Of a DNA stretch of 64,000 nucleotides, positions 34,676 to 44,069 are shown in pieces; the first letter of the stretch is position 1; each line of letters begins with the position of its first letter. A program made the position numbers and the translations under genes. The stretch covers positions 34,344-98,343 of the forward strand of contig CAKUJH010000008.1 in NCBI GenBank assembly GCA_934661375.1, read 5' to 3'. The DNA comes from an uncultured Victivallales bacterium (GTDB lineage Bacteria > Verrucomicrobiota > Lentisphaeria > Victivallales > UBA1829). The notes beneath the pieces are model-generated. The model made no database searches and had not been told where the DNA came from. It was given only the letters and a program-made list of their open reading frames with translations.

Positions 34676-34694
34676 AACAGGACGGAGAGATTTT

Positions 34695-36764
34695 ATGGAA
34701 CCGCAGGAAAAACTCCGGGCTGTCAGCTGGTGGCTGACCTGGAACGATCTGCAATGGCCGGACGACGACGTGGCCGCTGCGATCGAACGGCGGGCGGATG
34801 CCGCCGCTGAAGCCGGCGTAAACTGCGCCGTGATTTTCGGAACCCATTTCCGCTGGGATTATCTGCCCCTGTGGATGAATCTGCACGATCTGATCAGACA
34901 TATCGCGGATGCTCTGCACAAGCGCGGCATCCGCCTGTTCGACCATCATTCCGCAGTGCTGACGCACCGCTATTCCAATATGGAAGAGTCTGCGGCAATG
35001 CGCACATTCAACCGGCATCATGTCCCGTTTGCGCCCAGCCGCGATGTGGCGGACACCTGGACGTTCAACGGGGAACACCTGAACGACTGGCGCATGATCG
35101 ATATTTCCACCGGAAAACCGGTGTTCCTGAAAGCGTACACCGCCGAGGAATTCTGCATCAACAATCCCGGATTCCGTGCGGCATACGGCAAATATGTCCG
35201 TATGCTGCTGGATTCCACCGGAATCGACGGTCTGATGAGCGATGACGGCTGTTACTATTCCGGCTGGACCAGCTGCGGATGCAAATGGTGCCGGGAGAAA
35301 TTCCGCCGGGAATACGGCCATGAACTGCCGAATCTGGACGATCTGTCCTTCTGGGGGAATTATTCCAGCGAAGCGTTCAAAGACTGGATCACCATGCGTT
35401 TTGCCTCCACCAGGGAATTCCTGGAATCGGTGCGTCAGGTTGTCGGACCGGACTTCCCGCTGATGGCGTGCTGTTCCAGCAGCGCGAATTACGAAATGCC
35501 GAAATTCGCCTTGACGTATCAGGAATTCAGCCGGCCGTGCAGCTGCATCATGCTGGAAATGACCGGCGACACGCCGTCTCTGGACGGACACTGGGACGAA
35601 CCTTTCCCGGAACAGGCGCTGCATCTCGGCATCGCGCGCGAAAAACAGTATCCCTGCTTCGGACTGGGCTACGGCTACACTGAAAGCACTGCCGGATTCA
35701 TCTGGGCTTTCAACAAATTCCTCGGAAGCTCCACCTGGTTCAGCACGCTGAAAGGGCGTCTCGGTCTTCCTGATTCCAAAATGACGGTCCTGAAGGACGA
35801 CACCGAACTGGCCGGCTGCGGCTACAACTGGGAAAAAGCTCATCCGGAATTGTTCGACGCCGACACGGATACCCGCACCGCGGTTTTCTTTTCCCGCTGG
35901 ACCCGCGATTATTACGGCATGGACATCGAAGACTACGGCAAAGATTACAATCAATGCTGTATTGAACTGCTTGACAGCAGCATCACTTTTGATGTCGTGA
36001 CAGAGATTCCGCGTCCGGGGCGTTACCACACACTGGTGATCTGTTCCGCGATTTGTCTTGCCGATGATGAATATGCCGCGCTGAACCGTTTTCTGGAAGA
36101 AGGCGGCAGAGTGGTCGCCTCCGGACCGGTCGGCTGCCGGGATAAGCGTTCCGTAACGCGCCGGTTTCCGTGGCTGGCGCAGTTCGGCATAACCTGTGAA
36201 GTGAGGGAACCGGAACGCAAAGCGGTTTTCCCGCCGTGTTCCGCCATGACCCATGAAGTGCCTCTGTGCAGCGGCAGTTTCAACGGTCAGCCGGTGGAAC
36301 GGAACAGCTGGGTTGAAACCGTTCATGGACGCGGACGTCTGTTCTGGACTCCCGGCCGTATGCAGTGTGACGCCGGAGCGGTTCAGCTCGGACAGCTGGT
36401 GCGCCGGCTGGAACCTTCGGAACCGGGGCTGCCGGCGGATTCATCCTGCGGCTGGCGGTTCCGTCAGTTCCGGGACGCGGAAGGCGCAGTGATTCTCCAT
36501 GCGCTGGCTGTGTCGTATCAGGTAACGCAGATGGATCAGCTGGAAAAACAGCGCAAAAATCCGCGCGGCAATCATCTGATTGACCGGATTTCGCCGAAGG
36601 GTGCGGAATCCCCGGTGATTCTGCATCTGGCGCATCCCGCCCGTCTGCGCCTGTATGTGCCGCTGTCCGGCATTGAGAAGGAGATGACTGCCGGACCCGG
36701 AGAAGTCCGTCTGGACATTCCGGACGGCGCGTATTATTTCGTGGTGAAGATCACTTCCGTCTGA
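34695..36764 (+). CDS. Putative glycoside hydrolase, GH42-like barrel, cytosolic
   Basis: The 689-residue protein has no signal peptide. AACAGGACGGAGAGA precedes the ATG at 34695. The N-terminal TIM barrel has WWLTWNDLQWPDDD, a Cys cluster CGCKWCREKFRREYGHELP like that of its secreted neighbour, and DGLMSDDGCYY, where a catalytic acid could lie. A later part looks like a class I glutamine amidotransferase-like trimerisation domain of GH42 (VVTEIPRPGRYHTLVICSAICLADDEYAALNRFLEEGGRVVASGPVG). It probably completes in the cytosol the glycan breakdown begun by the secreted enzyme. It is the last gene of the unit and is followed by a terminator. Confidence 0.7.
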   Translation: MEPQEKLRAVSWWLTWNDLQWPDDDVAAAIERRADAAAEAGVNCAVIFGTHFRWDYLPLWMNLHDLIRHIADALHKRGIRLFDHHSAVLTHRYSNMEESAAMRTFNRHHVPFAPSRDVADTWTFNGEHLNDWRMIDISTGKPVFLKAYTAEEFCINNPGFRAAYGKYVRMLLDSTGIDGLMSDDGCYYSGWTSCGCKWCREKFRREYGHELPNLDDLSFWGNYSSEAFKDWITMRFASTREFLESVRQVVGPDFPLMACCSSSANYEMPKFALTYQEFSRPCSCIMLEMTGDTPSLDGHWDEPFPEQALHLGIAREKQYPCFGLGYGYTESTAGFIWAFNKFLGSSTWFSTLKGRLGLPDSKMTVLKDDTELAGCGYNWEKAHPELFDADTDTRTAVFFSRWTRDYYGMDIEDYGKDYNQCCIELLDSSITFDVVTEIPRPGRYHTLVICSAICLADDEYAALNRFLEEGGRVVASGPVGCRDKRSVTRRFPWLAQFGITCEVREPERKAVFPPCSAMTHEVPLCSGSFNGQPVERNSWVETVHGRGRLFWTPGRMQCDAGAVQLGQLVRRLEPSEPGLPADSSCGWRFRQFRDAEGAVILHALAVSYQVTQMDQLEKQRKNPRGNHLIDRISPKGAESPVILHLAHPARLRLYVPLSGIEKEMTAGPGEVRLDIPDGAYYFVVKITSV

Positions 36765-36788
36765 AAAACCGGTAACTCAAAATAAAAA

Positions 36789-36845
36789 AAACAGGCTGTC
36801 CTGCCGGATTTATTTCCCCAGTCCGCGGATGGCCTGTTTCTTTTT
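36789..36845. terminator. Bidirectional terminator between convergent genes
   Basis: AAACAGGC (36789-36796) pairs with GCCTGTTT (36832-36839), with an A run on the left and CTTTTT on the right, so it can work on both strands. It lies between two convergent genes. Confidence 0.7.
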
Positions 36846-36855
36846 CCGGTTCCGG

Positions 36856-38625
36856 TCATTTCCCGGCATTCTCCGTATTCATCAAAGTGAAGACGGCGTA
36901 TCCTTCATCGGCGTCCTTTTTCTTTTCCCACGGAAATGACGGTTCGCGGATCAGGTTCCGCATGACCAGTTCACGCAATTCCGGATCGGGGATCCTTTGA
37001 AAATGCCGCGGCTGACCGAGGACAAGGAACGGTTCGTCCGGATTTTCGCTGACCAGCCGTTTCAGCTCCCGGCAGGACGCCTTGCCGTCCGCGCTGACGA
37101 AATCCAGAATCCGGATATTCCGGTTCATCCCCAGGTAGAAGGTGGAATCCACATGATTCTTATAGAAATAAAAGATTCTTTCCGCAGGAATGCTGTTTTC
37201 CAGGATGAGGCCGCGGATTCTCGCGATAAACGGTTTTGCGGTGCGGAAAGAGACATCCGTGACGGGAACGATCATGCCGAAGACCGCAATGAACAGAATG
37301 GCGAAAGAGACGGCGCACAGGGAGAAATTCCGGAGACGGGCGATCTCCGGAGCCGCACAGCGTGGAAGCAGTCCCCGGAACAGCACTGCAACCGTGAGTA
37401 TCAGCAGACCGCAGAGGAACAGAGTTCCGCAGAGGCGGACGGAATAGAGGGGCGGCAGTTCATAGGGGATCCGGTCTTTCACCGCGAGCCAGACGGTAGG
37501 GGAGAGCATCATCAGAAGCGCGGCGGCGGGCAGAATCCAGGCATAGATGCGGAGCAGCGCATCCCGGATTTTGCCGAGCCGTCCGGCAATGTTTTCCTGC
37601 ATGAACCGCGCCGTCAGGACGGCACAGTAGGGCAGGATCGGCAGAATATAGTAGATGCGTTTGGATTCGGAAACGGAGAACACCAGAAAGATGACCGCGA
37701 TGGAAACCAGCAGCCAGCGGTCGCCGGTGTCGGCTTTGCGCCAGTTCCGGACCGCGGCGATCAGCGCCAGCACCAGGAACGGAGTCCAGGGCAGGAACAA
37801 CTGGGGCAGATGAATGAAATACGCATACCACGGCTGTTTGTGATCGAACGCGTTGAAATAGCGCAGAATATTTTCCCGGAAGACCTGTTCCAGACCGTTG
37901 GCGGAATAGTCGCCGCCGGATTTTGCCGCCAGCAGGAAGGGCAGCAGATACGCCAGCAGGGAAATGGTTCCGGCGGCGGGCAGTTGCCAGTTGAGGTGCT
38001 GTTTCCAGCTGCGGGAAAGAATCTGATCCGCCAGCACCGCCAGCACGGGAACCGCAATCGCGCTCAGCCCTTTGGTCTGTCCGCCGACGGCGCAGAGCAG
38101 CCCGAACAGCAGATAATTGAAGAATCCGGGTTTGTTCCGTTTGAGCACATACCAGCCGACCGCCACGGTTCCGAACGCCATGTTCAGCATGTCCGCTTCG
38201 CCCAGACGTCCCCACAAGGCAAAACTGTAAACGGTCAGCAGGAGCCATCCGGCGATGACGCCGCAGGTTTTCCCGGCGAACCGGGAAGCGATCATCCGGG
38301 TCCCCCACAGCGAAAAGAGTCCGGCAACGGCGCTGGGGATGCGGATCAGCAGCTCGTTGACTTCTCCGAAGGGCAGGGTGCATCCGGCAATGATCCAGTA
38401 ACTGATCAGCGGTTTGTCGAAATAGGGACGGAAATTGATGGTCGGGTGCAGAAAGTCGCCGGTGATGAACATTTCGCGGACAATTTCCGCCCAGCGGCCT
38501 TCCGAGCCGGAGATGTTTTCCATGCCCAGATTCAGGAACAGCAGCACTGCCGCCAGAATCCAGAAAGCGGCTTCCGCAATATTGCCCGGCGTGAACAGAG
38601 CACGGCGTGTTTCCAGATTTTTCAT
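36856..38625 (-). CDS. ArnT-like glycosyltransferase family 39 membrane protein
   Basis: The 589-residue protein has about 12 predicted membrane helices. Its N-terminal loop contains GSEGRWAEIVREMFITGDFLHPTINFRPYFDKPLISYW, matching the conserved first periplasmic loop (E/D residues plus the DKPP-like motif) of the PMT/ArnT superfamily. These enzymes transfer a sugar from an undecaprenyl- or polyprenyl-phosphate carrier to lipid A or protein on the outer face of the inner membrane. FSVSESKRIYYILPILPYC is also typical of ArnT. The acceptor is not known. Confidence 0.87.
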   Translation of the reverse strand: MKNLETRRALFTPGNIAEAAFWILAAVLLFLNLGMENISGSEGRWAEIVREMFITGDFLHPTINFRPYFDKPLISYWIIAGCTLPFGEVNELLIRIPSAVAGLFSLWGTRMIASRFAGKTCGVIAGWLLLTVYSFALWGRLGEADMLNMAFGTVAVGWYVLKRNKPGFFNYLLFGLLCAVGGQTKGLSAIAVPVLAVLADQILSRSWKQHLNWQLPAAGTISLLAYLLPFLLAAKSGGDYSANGLEQVFRENILRYFNAFDHKQPWYAYFIHLPQLFLPWTPFLVLALIAAVRNWRKADTGDRWLLVSIAVIFLVFSVSESKRIYYILPILPYCAVLTARFMQENIAGRLGKIRDALLRIYAWILPAAALLMMLSPTVWLAVKDRIPYELPPLYSVRLCGTLFLCGLLILTVAVLFRGLLPRCAAPEIARLRNFSLCAVSFAILFIAVFGMIVPVTDVSFRTAKPFIARIRGLILENSIPAERIFYFYKNHVDSTFYLGMNRNIRILDFVSADGKASCRELKRLVSENPDEPFLVLGQPRHFQRIPDPELRELVMRNLIREPSFPWEKKKDADEGYAVFTLMNTENAGK

Positions 38626-38741
38626 GATAAAATGGTCCTTTCATTTTGCTTTTTCGGTAATTTACAGTTTCCGGACGCGATGTCAATCAACATGAACAAG
38701 GTTTAATTTTCGATTTTTAACGCAGAGCCGCCGGTTTTCAT

Positions 38742-38770
38742 TTGCCTGAACGCAGTTTGTGTGTTATATT
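38742..38770 (+). promoter_or_regulatory. metG promoter
   Basis: TTGCCT (38742-38747) and TATATT (38765-38770) are spaced 17 nt apart, 45 nt before the metG start. Confidence 0.65.
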
Positions 38771-38814
38771 GACGGCAGAATAAAAGACAGAATCAGTGAG
38801 AGGAGACTGCGTTT

Positions 38815-40785
38815 ATGAATAATTATTATGTCACGACACCTATTTATTATGTGAATGACAAACCGCATATCGGGCATTCCTATACGACCGTTCTGGCGGA
38901 CATCCTGACCCGTTTTCATGCTTTGTTCGGCGAGGATTCCTACATGCTGACAGGAACGGACGAACACGGACAGAAAGTGCAGAAAGCCGCGGCAGCGCGC
39001 AATATGTCTCCGATTGACCACTGCAATGAAACCGTGGTCCGTTTTCAGGAACTGTGGAAGAAACTCGGCATAAAAAATAACGATTTCATCCGCACCACGG
39101 AAGAACGGCACATCAAAGTGGTCCGCGCCATCCTGCAGGATCTTTACGACCGCGGACAGATTTACAAGGCGGAATACACCGGACATTACTGTGTGCCGTG
39201 TGAACGTTATTACACCGAAAAAGATTTGCTCGAAGGCGGACTTTGCCCGGATTGTCATCGTCCCACCCAGCAGCTGGTCGAATCCAATTACTTCTTCCGC
39301 ATGGGACAGTACCGCGACTGGCTGGTGGATTACATCAAGACGCATCCCGGTTTCATTCAGCCGGAATACCGTGCCAATGAAACGCTCGGTTTCCTGCGCA
39401 AGGAACTGGGCGACCTGTGCATTTCCCGTCCGAAGTCTCGGCTGTCCTGGGGTATTGAACTGCCGTTCGATACGGATTACGTCTGCTACGTATGGTTCGA
39501 TGCCCTGATCAACTATATCTCCGCCATCGGTTACGGGTCTGACCCGGAAAAATTCAATAAATGGTGGAGGGCGGCGCATCATATTGTCGGCAAAGATATT
39601 CTGACGACCCATACGGTTTACTGGCCGACCATGCTGAAAGCGATCGGACTGCCGATGCCGCAGAGCATCTTCGCTCACGGCTGGTGGCGCAGCGGCTCGG
39701 AAAAAATGAGCAAATCGCTGGGCAACGTGGTCAATCCCATGGATATGATCGAAATTTTCGGCGTGGATGCTTTCCGTTACTGTCTGATGGCGGAAATGGT
39801 GCTGGGACAGGATGCCTCTTTCACCGAGGAATCGTTTGTGAAACGCTATAACAGCGATCTTGCCAACGATCTCGGCAATATGCTCAGCCGGGCAGTCAAA
39901 CTGACCCTCAAATACTTTGAGGGCAAAATGCCGGAATCTGGAGATTACGACGATCTGGACAAGGAGCTCATGACCCAGGCGCTGGCTGCTCCGGCGGCTT
40001 TGCGTGCAGCGGTGGAGAATATGCGCCTTGACCGTGGCGTGGAGGAAGTCATGAATGTGATCCGTTCCGCCAACCGCTATATGGAAAAGACCGCACCCTG
40101 GACTCTGGCGAAGCAGGGCAATATGAAACGTCTGGCGACAGTGCTGTATACCGCGTCCGAAACTCTGCGGATCGTGTCCGGACTGCTTCTGCCGATCATG
40201 CCGGAAAAAATGAAGGAACTGCGTCTGACGCTCGGCATGAGCGCAGCGGATGCCGAAACCGGTGAATACGACCGTCTGTCCACCTGGGGTGTGCTGGTGC
40301 CCGGTTCTGCGGTGCATGACATCGCGGCGCTGTTCCCGCGTCTGATGCCGAAAGAGAAGGAAGACGCGGCGAAGATCGAAGCCAAACCGAAAGCCGCTGC
40401 CAAAGCGGAAGCGAAGAAATCTCCGGCAAAAACGGAAACCGTTGCTGTTCAAGGCGAAAGTCTGGTCACCATAGATGAATTTTTCCGGACGCAGCTGAAG
40501 ACTGCGAAAGTGCTGGAAGCGGAAAAAGTCGAAGGTGCGGACAAACTGCTGAAACTGAAGATTGAAGTCGGGACAGAGCAGCGTACTCTGGTGGCTGGCA
40601 TTGCCAAAGCGTATACGCCCGAACAGGTGATCGGACGGACCATCATCATTGTGGCGAATCTGAAACCGGCGAAAATCCGCAGCATCGAATCGCAGGGGAT
40701 GCTCCTGGCGGTGAAATCCGGCGACACTCTGCGGCTGATCGCCGTGGATGGCGGCGATTTCCCCAGCGGATGTCCGGTCGGTTGA
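38815..40785 (+). CDS. metG: Methionyl-tRNA synthetase
   Basis: The 656-residue class I synthetase has the HIGH motif in KPHIGHSYTTVLADIL. The zinc-knuckle cysteines are in CVPCERYYTEKDL and GGLCPDCHRP, the KMSKS loop is EKMSKSLGNVVNP, and an anticodon-binding helical domain follows. An alanine/lysine-rich linker (KPKAAAKAEAKKSPAKTE) leads to a C-terminal EMAP/Trbp111-type tRNA-binding domain (EVGTEQRTLVAGIAKAYTPEQVIGRTIIIVANLKPAKI). It charges tRNA-Met in the cytosol. AGGAGA precedes the start. Confidence 0.96.
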   Translation: MNNYYVTTPIYYVNDKPHIGHSYTTVLADILTRFHALFGEDSYMLTGTDEHGQKVQKAAAARNMSPIDHCNETVVRFQELWKKLGIKNNDFIRTTEERHIKVVRAILQDLYDRGQIYKAEYTGHYCVPCERYYTEKDLLEGGLCPDCHRPTQQLVESNYFFRMGQYRDWLVDYIKTHPGFIQPEYRANETLGFLRKELGDLCISRPKSRLSWGIELPFDTDYVCYVWFDALINYISAIGYGSDPEKFNKWWRAAHHIVGKDILTTHTVYWPTMLKAIGLPMPQSIFAHGWWRSGSEKMSKSLGNVVNPMDMIEIFGVDAFRYCLMAEMVLGQDASFTEESFVKRYNSDLANDLGNMLSRAVKLTLKYFEGKMPESGDYDDLDKELMTQALAAPAALRAAVENMRLDRGVEEVMNVIRSANRYMEKTAPWTLAKQGNMKRLATVLYTASETLRIVSGLLLPIMPEKMKELRLTLGMSAADAETGEYDRLSTWGVLVPGSAVHDIAALFPRLMPKEKEDAAKIEAKPKAAAKAEAKKSPAKTETVAVQGESLVTIDEFFRTQLKTAKVLEAEKVEGADKLLKLKIEVGTEQRTLVAGIAKAYTPEQVIGRTIIIVANLKPAKIRSIESQGMLLAVKSGDTLRLIAVDGGDFPSGCPVG

Positions 40786-40837
40786 CGCTTTTCCCCGGTT
40801 CAAGTGCGTTTTTTTTCGTAAAAAGATGAAATCTCAC

Positions 40838-40867
40838 TTGAAAATCAGGGGGTATGCGTGGTATATT
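40838..40867 (+). promoter_or_regulatory. rpsT promoter
   Basis: TTGAAA (40838-40843) and TATATT (40862-40867) are spaced 18 nt apart, about 65 nt before the rpsT start. Confidence 0.6.
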
Positions 40868-40931
40868 ATACATTTATGAATGATCGGATTGATTCAAGAT
40901 AAAATTTTCATTTGAAGAAAGGATTTTTAGA

Positions 40932-41240
40932 ATGGCCGACAAAAACGTTTCAAAGAAGACTCAGAGCAGATCTGCCGCCAAGACTTTCCGTCAGAGCGAA
41001 CAGGCGCGTCTTCGTCACAAATCCCGCAGAAACATGATCTACACCATGGAAAAGAAATTCCGCGCCGCTGTTGCTGCAAAAGACGAAGCGACTGCCAAAG
41101 ACCTGCTGAGCAAGCAGTTCGCAGTTCTCGACAAGGCTGTTAAAGGCGGAACGTTCCATAAGAACAAAGCGAACAGAAAGAAATCCCGTCTCGCTCTGCT
41201 GATCAAAACGATCAATGCGGTCGAAGCCAAAGCCGAATAA
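40932..41240 (+). CDS. rpsT: 30S ribosomal protein S20
   Basis: The 102-residue, highly basic helical protein has the S20 pattern: KTFRQSEQARLRHKSRRNMIYTMEKKFR, a central charged helix, and a C-terminal GTFHKNKANRKKSRLALLI. S20 binds 16S rRNA early in 30S assembly. AAAGGATT precedes the start. It is a single-gene unit with its own promoter and terminator. Confidence 0.95.
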   Translation: MADKNVSKKTQSRSAAKTFRQSEQARLRHKSRRNMIYTMEKKFRAAVAAKDEATAKDLLSKQFAVLDKAVKGGTFHKNKANRKKSRLALLIKTINAVEAKAE

Positions 41241-41265
41241 GTTATTTGTCCGGTTTGATTTTTTC

Positions 41266-41302
41266 AGAAGACCCTGTATTTGTATGCAGGGTCTTCTTTT
41301 TT
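41266..41302 (+). terminator. rpsT terminator
   Basis: AGAAGACCCTG (41266-41276) and CAGGGTCTTCT (41287-41297) form a perfect 11-bp stem followed by T. The stretch from here to 41578 is AT-rich and holds no further gene that I can see. Confidence 0.9.
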
Positions 41303-41578
41303 ATACCAGAAGACTGTATATCCGTCAGTATCTTTTAAATTTTTGCCGCTTTCCGCTTGACAAATCTGGATAATGCCGTCATATTACTTCCCCGGAAGGT
41401 TCAGGATTTTTCAGAAAACGGCATGGGTTCATGTCCGTTTTTGGAAAAATAATTAATTTTTGAATTATTTAGTAAATAATATAAAATAAAAATGCCGTTC
41501 CTGCGTTATATGGGATGAAACGAAACAGGAGACGGACAAAACAAAAGCCCGCATCCGCAAAATAAAGGAGACATTGAT

Positions 41579-42226
41579 ATGAAACATCAAATCATCACCG
41601 CGGGAATCATCATTGCCGCAGCCGCCATGCCGTTCGCCGCACAGGCGAAACCGCCCCACGATCATGGAGAAGGTGTCCGGTTGGCAACGGACATTGTGAA
41701 TCTGGTGCGCGCCGTGTTCGAACCGGCTCCCACTGTGATTTACCAGCAGCCGGCGACAACGACTATCGTGTATGAACAGCCCGCAACCGTGGTCTATCCG
41801 CCCGTGCCGGCGTCTTACGAATACCGCTATTACAATGGCGCATATGTGGTCTATTATTCCGGCTGGTACTGGTTCAACAGTGCCTGGCGCTGGGGCGGTC
41901 CCGGAACTCCTCCGCCTCCTCCGGGCTGGATTCCGCACAACTACCGCCGCACACCCCCGCCGCCTCCGCCGCCTCCGCCGCGTCCGATGCATCGTCATCG
42001 TCCGCCGCGTCCGATGCCTCCTCCGCCGGCACCGCGTCCGGCACCACGTCCGGCGCCGCCTGCACCGCGCCCGGCACCAGCGCCTCGTCCTGCTCCCGGA
42101 CCGCGCCCGGATATGAATCCCGGTCGTCCCGGACCGCAGCCCGGCAGACCCGGTCCGCATCCCGGCCGTCCCGGAGACCGCGGAGGCTATCATGGGGGAG
42201 GGCATGGCGGCTGGCGCGGACGCTGA
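41579..42226 (+). CDS. Secreted proline-rich low-complexity protein
   Basis: The 215-residue protein has a signal peptide (IITAGIIIAAAAMPFAAQAK). A short beta-like part (YEYRYYNGAYVVYYSGWYWFNSAWRW) is followed by a long proline/arginine tail (PPPPPPPPPRPMHRHRPPRP, repeated PAPRPAP and GRPGPQPGRPG). It ends in a Gly/His/Arg tail (GGYHGGGHGGWRGR). The extended cationic tail could bind cell-wall or anionic polymers. AAAGGAGA precedes the start. No family recognised. It is the last ordinary gene before the accessory region. Confidence 0.75.
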   Translation: MKHQIITAGIIIAAAAMPFAAQAKPPHDHGEGVRLATDIVNLVRAVFEPAPTVIYQQPATTTIVYEQPATVVYPPVPASYEYRYYNGAYVVYYSGWYWFNSAWRWGGPGTPPPPPGWIPHNYRRTPPPPPPPPPRPMHRHRPPRPMPPPPAPRPAPRPAPPAPRPAPAPRPAPGPRPDMNPGRPGPQPGRPGPHPGRPGDRGGYHGGGHGGWRGR

Positions 42227-42267
42227 ACTGAATCCGCTCCGGAAGTAAAATGTACTTCTGAACAACA

Positions 42268-42318
42268 AACCCGGTCAACCTGCTGAATCCAGCTGGTCCG
42301 ACCGGGTTATCTTTTTTC
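42268..42318 (+). terminator. Terminator after the proline-rich protein gene
   Basis: AACCCGGTC (42268-42276) pairs with GACCGGGTT (42300-42308), followed by ATCTTTTTT. Confidence 0.88.
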
Positions 42319-42938
42319 TATGAGCCAGAAAGAGTGATTTTACAACACAAACAGTTGCAGACAGGATTGGAGATTTCAAATGGATGCGAAGCAATCTGGA
42401 GGAATGGTCGGGGTTGATTTCTTTGACCGAAAACCGTCTCTACCCTCAAAAATTCGCGGATTACCGCAAATTGCTGATCCCACTCCGTTGTTCGGAAATC
42501 ATCTCAAAATGACCGCCAAAGACGACAGAGAATTTTTTTGAGGCAAGCGTCAGGTCGGAAAATTTCAGACAAACCGAAAACGGTGCTTTTTTATATGGGA
42601 ACCACCGACCTTTGCCGACAATCATTGACAGACGTTGGGCAATCCGGCCGACTGTTGCGTTTCCGGGGGCTGTCGCAGCGATTGTTGGACAGGACGTGGA
42701 CACGTGGGCCGGAAGGCGAGTCTGTCCCCGTAATTTTGTTCATCACGACAAAAAGGCAGAAGAAACGAGTAAAAAAATGGCTTTTTTAATTGCAGAGACT
42801 TGAAAAAAACAAGTCAAAATGCTAACGTAAGATACAAAAAACTCATCCAGAGTTTTTTTTCAGAAACAACCGGAATTTCTATCAAAAAGGCATAGATAGA
42901 GGTTACCATAATTTGCACGATAACGGAGTTTATTTTTT
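42319..42938. other. Non-coding left border of the accessory region
   Basis: No convincing gene is seen in this ~620-nt stretch. It is more AT-rich than the chromosome to the left. It contains the hairpin GACTTG/CAAGTC (42797-42815), a terminator-like hairpin (42836-42860), and AATGGTCGGGG at 42403-42413, an 11-bp match to the 3' end of the tRNA-Pro gene at 63614 read in the same orientation. Short frames here have no ribosome-binding site or recognisable motif. Confidence 0.5.
42836..42860 (+). terminator. Terminator-like hairpin insulating the CRISPR operon
   Basis: AAAAAACTC pairs with GAGTTTTTT around ATCCA and is followed by T. It lies 79 nt before the first gene of the operon and would stop read-through from the left, so the operon promoter probably lies between 42860 and 42938. 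Confidence 0.65.
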
Positions 42939-44069
42939 ATGAAAGAGTTTGATCCACAGTGGAATGACAGGATGCTGGAAGCGTGGGAGGAGTGGAAGGA
43001 GATCTGTTTTGTCGGCGGGTGTAATCCCGATACTCAAAGATTGTTGGAAACCGAGATTTATGCCGCCTTTAGGGCAAAATTTGAAATTATTTTCAAGGAT
43101 AATGTGGAAGATTTTTTATTTACCATAGGCAACGATGCACCGAGAAAAGACAAGAATGAAGATGAATGGGATGGGGAAAACGAAGATAATGCCGATGGAA
43201 AAATCGGCGATGATGGTGAATTCGACTTTGGTCTCAACAGTGAATCAGATGTGGAAATTGACAGCGAAGACGATGTTCAACGGGAAAGAAACAGTGTCTC
43301 AGCGCAAAGTTTGAAAACGTTGTGGGCGCTAGAATTCGATCATGGTGTCATTGAAACACCCCCTCCGGACTCCTCGATTGTAGAAGATGCCATTGAAACA
43401 CCCCCTCCGGACTCCTCGGTTGTAGAAGGGGTTGTTGAATTCCAACCTCTTTTTAAGTGTTATAAAGATTTCCTCTGGTATGTAAAGCAGCATAGCGACG
43501 ATCCGCCGTTAAAGGTGATCCGCGGCAAATTGATCGGTCCGCTGGGCATAATAAACGGCATTGCCGACAACTATTTGCGATTCACCCGCCCCGACATTTG
43601 GGAAAATTACGTTGAGGCACGGAACAACAAAAACCGCCAGAAAAAAAAGGATGTTAAACAAATAAAACAGGTTTCGATACAGGAGGAGGTCAATGAGGAC
43701 GGCGATACCCTTGGTGATTTCATCCGTGGCGGCAACCCGGTGTTTCACGAAGAACTGGCCGATATCAAAAAGGAAATCAAAGCAATTTTTACGGTTAAGG
43801 AACTTGCTCTTATTTTGGCGAGAAGAGCGAAATTGCTGACTCATCCCGAAACAGAGAAATTTTTAAACGCTGGGCATACCACAATATCAGGCATATGGAA
43901 TGATCCCACTAATGGGTTGCGCAAGAAGTGCAGGGAGCACTTCAAATTCTTCCAGAAAGAGAGTCAAGCGATATTTATCATGAAAAACATAATCGCAGAG
44001 GAAAAAAACTCCAAAAGCTTCTTAGATACCTTTGAGAAAGCAATGGAAGACCATGGAGGCTCTAAATGA
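42939..44069 (+). CDS. Acidic, possibly sigma-factor-like protein, first gene of the CRISPR operon
   Basis: The 376-residue protein has a helical N-terminus (DRMLEAWEEWKEICFVGG) and a very acidic stretch at residues ~70-115. A linker follows with two copies of IETPPPDSS(I/V)VE. The C-terminal half is basic: YKDFLWYVKQHSDDPPLKVI, then a lysine-rich segment, then a helix-turn-helix-like part near residues 285-335 (ELALILARRAKLLTHPETEK...NAGHTTISGIWNDPTNGLRKK). The latter resembles sigma region 4, with an S/T-rich recognition helix. A sigma-like role is suggested by this and by the coupled partner gene, but I cannot place it firmly in a family. The stop overlaps the next start (ATGA). Other DNA-binding roles are possible. 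Confidence 0.5.
   Translation: MKEFDPQWNDRMLEAWEEWKEICFVGGCNPDTQRLLETEIYAAFRAKFEIIFKDNVEDFLFTIGNDAPRKDKNEDEWDGENEDNADGKIGDDGEFDFGLNSESDVEIDSEDDVQRERNSVSAQSLKTLWALEFDHGVIETPPPDSSIVEDAIETPPPDSSVVEGVVEFQPLFKCYKDFLWYVKQHSDDPPLKVIRGKLIGPLGIINGIADNYLRFTRPDIWENYVEARNNKNRQKKKDVKQIKQVSIQEEVNEDGDTLGDFIRGGNPVFHEELADIKKEIKAIFTVKELALILARRAKLLTHPETEKFLNAGHTTISGIWNDPTNGLRKKCREHFKFFQKESQAIFIMKNIIAEEKNSKSFLDTFEKAMEDHGGSK

Noticed and set aside
42538..42803. Small plus-strand frames before the CRISPR operon
   Set aside because: No ribosome-binding site, no recognisable motif, and they overlap each other in different frames.
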